Part shown: piece after piece, positions 1 through 5,417 of the stretch
Layout: each line of letters opens with the position of its first letter
Numbering within the stretch: the first letter of the stretch is position 1
Source: CAMENZ01 sp041854955
GTDB taxonomy: Bacteria > Bacillota > Clostridia > Peptostreptococcales > Anaerovoracaceae
Length of the DNA stretch: 13,761 nt
Assembly: GCA_041854955.1 (NCBI GenBank)
Contig: JBHADF010000053.1
Coordinates: 1-13,761 of the forward strand
Direction: 5' to 3'
Notes under the pieces: generated by a model
The model's database searches: none
Seen by the model: only the letters and a program-made list of their open reading frames with translations
What the model was told of the DNA's origin: nothing
Position numbers and translations under genes: made by a program

Positions 1-297
1 CTCTTCGGCAAAGACTGCATGGGGTATCTTGGCAGGCATTATGATAGCTTCGCCCGCTTTCACTATATGATCTACTCCGCCTACGGTAAAGCGGCCTGTT
101 CCTTCAAGGACCAGAACCATAGCATCTCCCGTAGAGTCGTGGGAGCTTATGGCCTCACCTTTTGAAAAGGCAAAGAGGGTAACGCCCACATAGGGGTTCT
201 GTACCAAGGTCTTGCTGCTTATCTCACCTTCTTTAACTGATATTTCCTCTTTCAGGCTAAGCACCTTTTCGTGCTGAATGTTTTTAATATATTCCAT
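1..297 (-). CDS. Small cupin-domain protein (C-terminus cut by window edge)
   Basis: This is a single-domain cupin-fold protein of which the first 99 residues are present; the gene runs off the left edge without a stop. The segment EAISSHDSTGDAMVLVLEG (about residues 54-72) resembles cupin motif 1, with one likely metal-ligand His, and GEAIIMPAKIPHAVFA (about 83-98) resembles motif 2, with the final His. The ATG at 295-297 is preceded by a strong AGGAGG site about 8 nt upstream. Small cupins of this type are seldom characterised; many bind a metal ion and act as sensors or small enzymes, so no reaction is assigned. The promoter carries a CRP/FNR-like palindrome (see 351-366). Such cupins are often found beside Crp/Fnr-family regulator genes in Clostridia, which is consistent with the site but is an inference. 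The cupin call is firm, the role unknown. Confidence 0.85.
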   Translation of the reverse strand, partial: MEYIKNIQHEKVLSLKEEISVKEGEISSKTLVQNPYVGVTLFAFSKGEAISSHDSTGDAMVLVLEGTGRFTVGGVDHIVKAGEAIIMPAKIPHAVFAEE

Positions 298-323
298 GTT
301 TATGTCCTCCTTTGTTTTTCTAT

Positions 324-366
324 ATAGTAGCACGGCCGGAGGCAGCCGTATGTTGTCAAAACAACA
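324..366 (-). promoter_or_regulatory. Cupin promoter with CRP/FNR-like palindrome
   Basis: TGTTGTCAAAACAACA (351-366) is a perfect inverted repeat with 6-nt arms and a 4-nt centre. On the minus strand a possible -10 box TACTAT lies at 324-329, and no good -35 box is found 17 nt upstream of it. If this -10 is right, the palindrome is centred at about -41.5 from the start of transcription, the classic class II position for CRP/FNR-family activators. The missing -35 fits an activated promoter. An alternative -10, TATATA at 321-326, would put the centre at about -44.5. The palindrome is seen; the regulator family is inferred. Confidence 0.5.
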
Positions 367-413
367 AAATAAAACTTTTTATTACCTGTGGCCCCCCGTA
401 TGGGCGAAGGGGG

Positions 414-1208
414 TTACCAGACTCCGGCACGAACCACCACATAATCCACCATGGCCTTGACCGCTTCCATATCCATATCCCCCTCTTTTCCTTCAGAGGT
501 TACGATTAAGTTATGGGGCTGGTAGATGTTGTTGCAGGCATAAAGCATGGTTCTTTCCCCGTCCCTCTTGGCATACTCAGGATTGGTCAGCAGTCCCTTA
601 TGTTCTATATAGATAGGAGTGCCCGATTTGGTCATGACCGTAAAGTCGGGATAGACGGTGGTCCAAGAGTTTTCCTGTTCCGGCCGCATCAGCTGCAAGG
701 CCTTCTCGTAGTACCACTCAACGCCGCTGCTGTAGAGAAGCTCGGCGATAGCGGCCTCTGCTCTGGTCCTCACCATGAGCCCGAAGGAGGTTCTTATTTT
801 AAGCTGTTCCCTGTACATGGGGTGCTCCGAGGGCGGCGGGGAATTGGTAGACGGGGAAAGAGGGTTTACCTCATTCCAATAGGCCTTTGAAAGCTTCTCC
901 ATAATATCCGCTACTTCGCAGGGTCTATATTTCTTTATAAAATCTTCCTTAAGCTTTATGTTATTCTTAAGGGCCTCGCATAGGATGTTTGAAAACTTAG
1001 CTCTCTGTATCCTCTTTACTTTTGGATGATTGTCGCCACCTATATATTTTCGGATACCGTCTTTTCCCGTCAGATAATAGTATCTCAGCCTATCGCTTCC
1101 GGCCAGCTTATATGATAATCTGCCCCATTCCTCACAGCTGCCTTTATAAGCGGCTAACCTTCTGTTATCCTTTTCCAGACTTATCTCCATGTAATCTCTT
1201 ATGTCCAT
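414..1208 (-). CDS. Hypothetical protein with PD-(D/E)XK nuclease-like C-terminal domain
   Basis: I do not recognise a named family for this 264-residue protein. Two parts can be seen. The N-terminal part (about 18-110) contains LSYKLAGSDRLRYYYLTGKD and a following KYIGG, then a basic helical stretch, a pattern seen in clostridial hypothetical proteins. After a Pro/Ser-rich linker (about 115-130), the C-terminal part has the order expected of a PD-(D/E)XK nuclease fold: a helix with Glu151 (RTRAEAAIAELL), Glu168 in WYYEK, Pro187-Asp188 at the start of a strand (YPDFTV), and Glu202-x-Lys204 (IYIEHKG). Asp188, Glu202 and Lys204 would be the metal-binding and catalytic residues. The start is the ATG at 1206-1208, with GGAGGG just upstream and a promoter at 1232-1260. 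No methyltransferase or toxin partner adjoins it. The nuclease call is a motif inference; the substrate is unknown. Confidence 0.7.
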   Translation of the reverse strand: MDIRDYMEISLEKDNRRLAAYKGSCEEWGRLSYKLAGSDRLRYYYLTGKDGIRKYIGGDNHPKVKRIQRAKFSNILCEALKNNIKLKEDFIKKYRPCEVADIMEKLSKAYWNEVNPLSPSTNSPPPSEHPMYREQLKIRTSFGLMVRTRAEAAIAELLYSSGVEWYYEKALQLMRPEQENSWTTVYPDFTVMTKSGTPIYIEHKGLLTNPEYAKRDGERTMLYACNNIYQPHNLIVTSEGKEGDMDMEAVKAMVDYVVVRAGVW

Positions 1209-1231
1209 ACTCGCCCTCCATTATTTTCCAT

Positions 1232-1260
1232 ATTTTACCATAAGGCGGGGTTTGGCGCAA
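1232..1260 (-). promoter_or_regulatory. Likely promoter of the hypothetical nuclease-like gene
   Basis: On the minus strand TAAAAT (1232-1237) is preceded by TGG, giving an extended -10 (TGn), and by a weak -35 TTGCGC (1255-1260) with a 17-nt spacer. The expected transcript start near 1225 leaves a short leader containing the GGAGGG ribosome site. Confidence 0.5.
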
Positions 1261-1316
1261 GGATTAACTGTAATTTTTTTCCAATTTGTAATCGTGTCGG
1301 CCTCGGCGGCGAAGGT

Positions 1317-1507
1317 GGTTGGTGCGGATTCGCTCTTTTCCTAAATTTCGCACCAATGAAATTGGTGCGGTTTTGGCGATTTCTCCAGTTTTGCACCAAT
1401 ATCAGCCCCTCCTATTGGTGCGGATTTCCCGGTTCTTCAGGATACGCACCAATTTTGAGGGTTTTCATTGGTGCGGTTTTTCCCAAACAGGCCAGTTCCG
1501 CACCAAT
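1317..1507. repeat. Intergenic hairpin array 1 (four inverted-repeat units)
   Basis: Four consecutive stem-loops are built from the same arm. Unit 1: TTGGTGCG at 1319 and CGCACCAA at 1349. Unit 2: ATTGGTGC at 1361 and GCACCAAT at 1393-1400. Unit 3: ATTGGTGCG at 1414 and CGCACCAAT at 1445-1453. Unit 4: ATTGGTGCGG at 1467 and CCGCACCAAT at 1498-1507, a perfect 10-bp stem. Each unit is about 38-41 nt with a T/C-rich loop of about 21-25 nt; units are separated by 3, 13 and 13 nt. Arm starts of units 2-4 are exactly 53 nt apart. The right arm of each unit can also pair with the left arm of the next, for example CGCACCAAT-gaa-ATTGGTGCG. The array lies between the brnQ terminator and the promoter of the nuclease-like gene. 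It has no ribosome site and no convincing ORF. Its function is unknown. Confidence 0.8.
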
Positions 1508-1586
1508 AGTTCCTCCGGGACTGGCGTTAAACCCTTCCATCCCCGGAAAGCAGCCGCGGGAAAGTCTGCGCTATCATCCCTCCACA

Positions 1587-1616
1587 CGCAAAAACACCCG
1601 AGGAGCTCGGGTGTTT
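1587..1616 (-). terminator. Rho-independent terminator of brnQ
   Basis: AAACACCCGAG (1592-1602) and CTCGGGTGTTT (1606-1616) form an 11-bp stem with a 3-nt loop. Read on the minus strand the stem runs straight into a T-rich tail. It lies 22 nt past the brnQ stop. Sixteen bases including the left arm (CGCAAAAACACCCGAG) recur in the livF terminator. Confidence 0.85.
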
Positions 1617-1638
1617 AAAATTCCTACCATTATGTATA

Positions 1639-2988
1639 TCATGCGGCGGCGGATTTTCTGAAGGGGGCTGCTACCAGTCCGATTACGAGACCGATGAGGG
1701 CAGGTACCACCCAGCCTAAGCCTAAATCGGCGAAGGGCAGGATTCCGCGGGCGAAGGCCACGAAGGCGTCCAGGCCCAAGGATGTTGCCAGTTCAGTGGG
1801 CAGTGCTCCGCAGAAGTCTACCAAAGCTGCCAAGAAGGTGAACAGGGTCACCATCTGATAAACGATTTTGGCGTTTCCGAAAAGCTTTCCGCAGAGGGAA
1901 AGGAAAATCATGGTGATTGCCAAGGGGTACAGCAGCATGAGCACGGGCACCGCATAGGTGATGATGGCGGTGAGGCCAACGTTGGATACAGCGAACGAGA
2001 ATGCTGTAAACAGTATTGCCCAGAATCTGTAGCCGGGGGTCTTGGGGAACATGGTGGTGAAAATCTCTGCGCAGCTGGTAACCAGGCCGATGGCTGTTTT
2101 CAGGCAGGCGAAGAAGATTATCAACGCCAAGATGATGGTTCCGGTGCTTCCGAAATAGTGTCCTGAAATGTCGGCGAGGGCTACGCCTCCGTTTTCGGAA
2201 AGCTTAGCATAGCCAAGGGATTGAGCTCCCATTACTGTGATGGCCGCATAGATGACAGCCATGAGGATTCCGGCAAAGATTCCTGACTTGATGGTGTTAT
2301 TTCTGATAGCCTCCGGCTTTTCCACGCCGAGGCCCTTGATGGCATTTATTACGATTACACCGAAGGCAAGGGATGCGATTCCGTCCATGGTGCCATAGCC
2401 TTCGATAAAGCCCTTAAAGAGAGGGCTGCCGCTGTACGCCGCATCTGCGGGAAGTCCTGAGGTAGGTGCACCCGGATTTATCAGGGCATATACTACCAGC
2501 ACTGCCAGAGATACCAGGAACAGGGGGTTCAAAATCTTTCCTACCCATGTCAGTATGCCGCTGGGCTTCAGTGAGAAGAACAGCACGATGGCGAAGAACA
2601 CCAAAGAGAAAATGGCAAGGCTAAGCTTGGATTCTCCTCCTAAAACAGGTGTGATTCCCACGGAGTAAGGTGTGGTGCAGCAACGGGGAATAGCAAAGAA
2701 GGGTCCGATAGTCAGATAGATGGCGCAGGTGAAGAAGATGGAATATTTCTTCCCTACAGTTTCGCTCATCTCTACCAGATTTTTCTTGTGGCTTACGCCC
2801 AGGGCGGCTACGCCTAAAATGGGAATGGTAACGCCGGTAATTATAAAGCCGATGATAGCCGGCCATACCTGACCGCCGGCCAGCTGGCCCATGTGCACGG
2901 GGAATATAAGGTTGCCCGCTCCGAAGAATAGTCCGAAGAGCAAGCTGGAAATAGTTATTATTTCCTTAAAATCCAATTTCTCTCTCAT
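1639..2988 (-). CDS. brnQ: Branched-chain amino acid cation symporter (LIVCS family)
   Basis: This 449-residue integral membrane protein imports leucine, isoleucine and valine with a coupling cation (Na+ or H+; the sequence does not decide). It has the family's length, about 12 hydrophobic segments, and the conserved first-helix motif LFFGAGNLIFP (about 20-30). The open frame continues upstream to 3084, but I chose the ATG at 2986-2988 because GAGAGGAC lies just upstream, the protein then begins with a short polar stretch before helix 1 as in other BrnQ proteins, and the TATAAT box at 3056-3061 puts the longer start upstream of the transcript. It has its own promoter and terminator and so appears monocistronic. 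A second uptake route for the same amino acids, the liv operon, lies at 8803-13677. Confidence 0.93.
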   Translation of the reverse strand: MREKLDFKEIITISSLLFGLFFGAGNLIFPVHMGQLAGGQVWPAIIGFIITGVTIPILGVAALGVSHKKNLVEMSETVGKKYSIFFTCAIYLTIGPFFAIPRCCTTPYSVGITPVLGGESKLSLAIFSLVFFAIVLFFSLKPSGILTWVGKILNPLFLVSLAVLVVYALINPGAPTSGLPADAAYSGSPLFKGFIEGYGTMDGIASLAFGVIVINAIKGLGVEKPEAIRNNTIKSGIFAGILMAVIYAAITVMGAQSLGYAKLSENGGVALADISGHYFGSTGTIILALIIFFACLKTAIGLVTSCAEIFTTMFPKTPGYRFWAILFTAFSFAVSNVGLTAIITYAVPVLMLLYPLAITMIFLSLCGKLFGNAKIVYQMVTLFTFLAALVDFCGALPTELATSLGLDAFVAFARGILPFADLGLGWVVPALIGLVIGLVAAPFRKSAAA

Positions 2989-3055
2989 TAAATAAGTCCT
3001 CTCATTTCCTTCCATTCTATATGCCTGATGGCACTTCCCCAAAAGACATGGTGGT

Positions 3056-3084
3056 ATTATACTTAAAACCGTCGGACAAATCAA
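3056..3084 (-). promoter_or_regulatory. brnQ promoter (sigma-A type)
   Basis: On the minus strand TTGATT (3079-3084) and a perfect TATAAT (3056-3061) are 17 nt apart. Transcription would start near 3049, giving a leader of about 60 nt before the brnQ ATG at 2988. Confidence 0.8.
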
Positions 3085-3093
3085 GAGTTTTCC

Positions 3094-3107
3094 TGTGTTT
3101 TAACACA
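3094..3107. promoter_or_regulatory. Candidate operator upstream of brnQ promoter
   Basis: TGTGTTTTAACACA is an inverted repeat with 6-nt arms (TGTGTT/AACACA) and a 2-nt centre. It is centred about 51 nt upstream of the predicted brnQ start and directly behind the -35 box, a position suited to an activator or upstream repressor. The TGTG-N6-CACA spacing does not match CRP or Rex consensus (N8), so no regulator is named. Confidence 0.35.
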
Positions 3108-3130
3108 ATTTTTGCGAGATTTTTGCCCAC

Positions 3131-3152
3131 AAAAAGAAGCCTGTCAGGCTTC
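3131..3152 (-). terminator. Terminator of the peroxiredoxin gene
   Basis: GAAGCCT (3136-3142) and AGGCTTC (3146-3152) form a 7-bp stem with a 3-nt loop, followed on the minus strand by TTTTT (3131-3135). It lies about 40 nt past the peroxiredoxin stop and upstream of the brnQ promoter, so it separates the two units. Confidence 0.85.
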
Positions 3153-3192
3153 CTTTCGCGTGTATATATCTTACTTATCAGGGAGAATCCGC

Positions 3193-3864
3193 TTACTTCT
3201 TTTCACGTTTAAAGCACATAAACCAGTCTAAGCAGTATTGGTCTTCGTCTTTGCTTTCCATTCTTTCCTTGGCGACGCCGCAGCTGCCTGCCGTCGGAAC
3301 GATTACATCGTCTCCCGGTCTCCAGTCTGCCGGTGTGGCTACCATGTCCTTGTCGGCCTTCTGAAGGGCCAAGATGATTCTCTTGATCTCGTCAAAGTTA
3401 CGGCCTGTTGATAATGGATAGTAAAGAATGGTTCTGATAACCCCTGCAGGGTCGATTATGAATACGGCACGAACGGCCTGTGTGTTGGACTGGCCCGGCT
3501 GAATCATACCGTACTTATTGGCAACCTCCATCTTGATGTCCTCGATGAGAGGGAAGCTTACATTTATATTTTTAAGACCCTTCCATTCCAATTCCTGAAT
3601 TTTGCGGAGCCAAGCGATGTGGGCATAGAGGGAGTCCACCGACAGCCCTACCAGCTTTACATTCAAGGCTTCAAACTCGTCTATCATGGAACCGAAGGTC
3701 ATGAACTCGGTAGTACATACAGGTGTAAAGTCTGCCGGGTGGGAGAATAGTATAACCCACTTGCCTTCAAAATCCTGAGGGAATTTGATATCACCCTGGG
3801 TGGTCTTGGCCTCGAACTCCGGCGCCTTATCTCCGATTAACGGCATTGTGTAATAGTTTTCCAT
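3193..3864 (-). CDS. Peroxiredoxin, Prx6 subfamily (AhpC/TSA), archaeal-like cysteine pattern
   Basis: This 223-residue cytosolic thiol peroxidase reduces hydrogen peroxide and organic hydroperoxides. The peroxidatic cysteine is Cys50 in TPVCTTEF, within the conserved P-x3-T/S-x2-C pattern (HPADFTPVC). The long C-terminal arm places the protein in the Prx6 subfamily rather than AhpC. It ends with Cys211-x5-Cys217 in a YCLDWFMCF segment, plus Cys195 in GSCGV. Archaeal Prx6-type enzymes such as Aeropyrum pernix Tpx have the same arrangement (Cys50, Cys207, Cys213), so a resolving disulfide with the C-terminal pair is likely. The start is the ATG at 3862-3864 with an AAAGGAGG site 6-8 nt upstream. 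The frame is open to an ATG at 4077, but that stretch crosses the promoter and a decamer repeat and is rejected. A single-gene unit is likely. No reductase gene adjoins it. Confidence 0.93.
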   Translation of the reverse strand: MENYYTMPLIGDKAPEFEAKTTQGDIKFPQDFEGKWVILFSHPADFTPVCTTEFMTFGSMIDEFEALNVKLVGLSVDSLYAHIAWLRKIQELEWKGLKNINVSFPLIEDIKMEVANKYGMIQPGQSNTQAVRAVFIIDPAGVIRTILYYPLSTGRNFDEIKRIILALQKADKDMVATPADWRPGDDVIVPTAGSCGVAKERMESKDEDQYCLDWFMCFKREKK

Positions 3865-3930
3865 TTTTATAACCTCCTTTTTATTTATATGTTTTCGGTT
3901 AGCGGATTTGGGGTTAACGCGGTTGCTTAC

Positions 3931-3980
3931 GGCTTCCGGTGGATTCTGGAAGCTTTCGGCGGCTTTCGGCAGCTTTTGGC
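3931..3980. repeat. Five-copy decamer repeat in the peroxiredoxin leader
   Basis: Five consecutive 10-nt units follow GGHTTYYGGH: GGCTTCCGGT, GGATTCTGGA, AGCTTTCGGC, GGCTTTCGGC and AGCTTTTGGC. They lie inside the predicted 5' leader of the peroxiredoxin mRNA (about 3865-3999), upstream of its ribosome site. On the transcript the core reads GCCGAAAGC. The exact 10-nt period is either slippage or a structured or protein-binding leader. Confidence 0.7.
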
Positions 3981-4005
3981 GGTTACCCTTTGCTAACTTG
4001 TTTTT

Positions 4006-4034
4006 AGTGTACCACCTTATGTCTTGGATGTCAA
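4006..4034 (-). promoter_or_regulatory. Peroxiredoxin promoter (sigma-A type)
   Basis: On the minus strand a perfect TTGACA (4029-4034) and TACACT (4006-4011) are separated by 17 nt. Transcription would start near 3999, leaving a leader of about 135 nt ahead of the ATG at 3864. This promoter lies inside the extended upstream frame and supports the shorter protein start. Confidence 0.8.
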
Positions 4035-4091
4035 TGGCCGTGGGGCCTGGTTGCGTGACTTTGTCACTTTTGGGCATGGGTGCGGCGGCGG

Positions 4092-4141
4092 GGGCGGATT
4101 TTTCGGGGGCTCGGCGGGGCGGATTTTCCGTGGTCTCGGCG
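4092..4141. repeat. GC-rich 25-bp tandem duplication
   Basis: Two adjacent copies, 4092-4116 and 4117-4141, match at 22 of 25 positions; both begin GGGCGGATTTT and end CTCGGCG. The stretch directly abuts hairpin array 2. The similar string CCTCGGCGGCGAAGG lies just left of hairpin array 1 (about 1300-1315). Confidence 0.75.
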
Positions 4142-4146
4142 AAAAA

Positions 4147-4370
4147 TCATACCAATCCGGCTCTTTTTCCTAATTTGGCTAGAGAAACGGGAAAAACTGT
4201 CATACCAAAATCCCTCTAAAATGCTCTTTGGTGTGATTACCCCTTTAAAACCAGTCAAAAATGGAAATTTCATCATGCCAAACGGTCCCAAAACAGTCCA
4301 ATGGTATGATTTTCTACAAGGTCAAGATCTCATAGCTCCCTTCGGAAAAAATCAGCAAAATCACACCAAA
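4147..4370. repeat. Intergenic hairpin array 2 (TCATACCAAA type)
   Basis: Arms of the form TCAYRCCAAA occur at 4147-4155, 4200-4209, 4273-4282 and 4361-4370. Complementary arms occur at 4227-4236 (TTTGGTGTGA) and 4302-4309 (TGGTATGA). Hairpins 4200-4236 and 4273-4309 are each 37 nt, and each contains one mismatch that is a G-U wobble when read as RNA. TCACACCAAA at 4361 is a perfect 10-base complement of the 4227 arm, and TCATACCA at 4147 of the 4302 arm, so alternative pairings exist. The first two arms are 53 nt apart, the same step as in array 1. The loop after the first arm contains CTCTTTTTCCTAATTT, nearly the loop of array 1 unit 1 (CTCTTTTCCTAAATTT). The array lies between divergent promoters for the peroxiredoxin and yitT-family genes. 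No coding frame here is convincing. Confidence 0.75.
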
Positions 4371-4387
4371 TCACCTGCAACAGTTTA

Positions 4388-4416
4388 TTGACTTTACAGG
4401 CTTTTAAGCGTAAAAT
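4388..4416 (+). promoter_or_regulatory. Promoter of the yitT-family gene
   Basis: TTGACT (4388-4393) and TAAAAT (4411-4416) are 17 nt apart. Transcription would start near 4423, just before the AGGAGG site at 4427-4432, giving a very short leader of about 18 nt. Confidence 0.75.
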
Positions 4417-4440
4417 CGGAGGTGACAGGAGGCACTACTT

Positions 4441-5313
4441 ATGAATTCAAAACCGACAAATAAATTTTTACAGGAGGCCAGGCGGCTTATCATCTTGTCC
4501 GTAGCGGCGGCGGTCATCGCCTTCAATCTGAAGAGCTTCGTCAGGACAGGAGATTTGATTCCGGGAGGCTTCAGCGGAATCGCCATATTGATACAGCATG
4601 TTTTGAACAGATATTTAGGAATCCAGGTGGCATTTTCATTTCTGTACCTGCCCCTTAACCTGATTCCCGCCTACATCGGCTTCAGGTTTATAGGCAAGAA
4701 ATTCACCCTTTACTCCTTCTATGTGGTGGCCCTGTCCAGTGTGCTGACGGACATATTCCCCGTCTTTACCATAACCTATGACACCCTGCTGATCTCCATC
4801 TTCGGCGGCCTTGTCAGCGCGTCGGCCATCAGCCTTTGCCTCATGCAGGGAGCCAGCGGCGGCGGAACGGATTTCATATCCATATATCTTGCGGAGAAAA
4901 AGGGCATAGACGCTTGGAATTACATATTCATCGCCAACGCTTGCATACTGGTTATCGCCGGCCTGCTCTTCGGCTTTGACAAAGCCCTGTACTCCATAAT
5001 TTATCAGTTTACCAGCACCCAGGTTTTGGGGGCCTTATATAAAAACTATCAGCAGGATACCTTGCTCATCGTTACGGACCAACCTTCGGCGGTCTACGGC
5101 AGGATTCGGGAGCTGACTCACCATGACGCCACCCTGATTCACGGCATCGGCTGTTTTGAAGGTTCCGATAAGAGCATCCTCTACTCCGTCATCGGCAGAG
5201 CCCAGGTGGGAAAGGTTATTACCGCCATAAAGCTGATAGACTCCAAGGCCTTTATCAATGTCATAAAAACGGAACAAGTCAACGGAAGATTTTACCGCCC
5301 GCCTACACTGTAG
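4441..5313 (+). CDS. YitT family (DUF161/DUF2179) integral membrane protein
   Basis: This 290-residue membrane protein has about five or six hydrophobic helices in its first 190 residues and a soluble C-terminal DUF2179-type domain (about 200-285). Family marks include the N-terminal LIPGGFSGIAIL (about 40-51) and SGGGTDF (139-145) in the second half of the membrane domain. The C-terminal domain has the usual LLIVTDQ and a run ending near GRFY. YitT-family proteins are widespread, often in several copies per Bacillota genome, and have no established transport substrate, so no function is assigned. The ATG at 4441 has AGGAGG 8 nt upstream and its own promoter. It is the only plus-strand gene in the window and converges on recR. 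Its stop codon is inside the terminator stem. Confidence 0.9.
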   Translation: MNSKPTNKFLQEARRLIILSVAAAVIAFNLKSFVRTGDLIPGGFSGIAILIQHVLNRYLGIQVAFSFLYLPLNLIPAYIGFRFIGKKFTLYSFYVVALSSVLTDIFPVFTITYDTLLISIFGGLVSASAISLCLMQGASGGGTDFISIYLAEKKGIDAWNYIFIANACILVIAGLLFGFDKALYSIIYQFTSTQVLGALYKNYQQDTLLIVTDQPSAVYGRIRELTHHDATLIHGIGCFEGSDKSILYSVIGRAQVGKVITAIKLIDSKAFINVIKTEQVNGRFYRPPTL

Positions 5314-5323
5314 GCGGTTTTTT
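5299..5323 (+). terminator. Terminator of the yitT-family gene, overlapping its stop codon
   Basis: CCGCCTAC (5299-5306) and GTAGGCGG (5310-5317) form an 8-bp stem with a 3-nt loop, followed by TTTTTT (5318-5323). The last codons and the TAG stop (5311-5313) form part of the hairpin. Confidence 0.88.
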
Positions 5324-5351
5324 ATTGGGGCCGGCAGATCTTTCCAGGCCC

Positions 5352-5379
5352 CAAACAAAAAAGACCCCGCAGGGTCTTT
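5352..5379 (-). terminator. Terminator of the dnaX-ybaB-recR unit
   Basis: AAAGACCC (5360-5367) and GGGTCTTT (5372-5379) form an 8-bp stem with a CGCA loop. On the minus strand it runs into TTTTTTGTTTG. It lies 38 nt past the recR stop and faces the yitT terminator, so the convergent pair is insulated. Confidence 0.85.
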
Positions 5380-5417
5380 ACAAAGTTATGCGCATATATG
5401 TTTTCCGAAGCAAGCTG

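Noticed and set aside
391..413. CCCCC/GGGGG hairpin at the end of the nuclease-like gene as terminator
   Set aside because: The stem is 5 bp with a loop over 10 nt, and the T-run on the minus strand begins more than 15 nt later, so termination there is not convincing.
1317..1507. CRISPR array
   Set aside because: The conserved element is only 8-10 nt and alternates in orientation; there is no long identical repeat and no cas gene in the window.
1319..1661. Two overlapping plus-strand open frames of about 100 codons across hairpin array 1
   Set aside because: They have no ribosome site, read through all four palindromes and the brnQ terminator, and encode no recognisable protein.
3865..4077. 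N-terminal extension of the peroxiredoxin by 71 residues
   Set aside because: It crosses a consensus promoter and a decamer repeat, while the ATG at 3864 has an excellent ribosome site and gives the normal protein length.
4064..4391. Open frames on both strands over hairpin array 2
   Set aside because: Composition is driven by repeats, there is no ribosome site or family resemblance, and promoters for the flanking genes lie in the same region.
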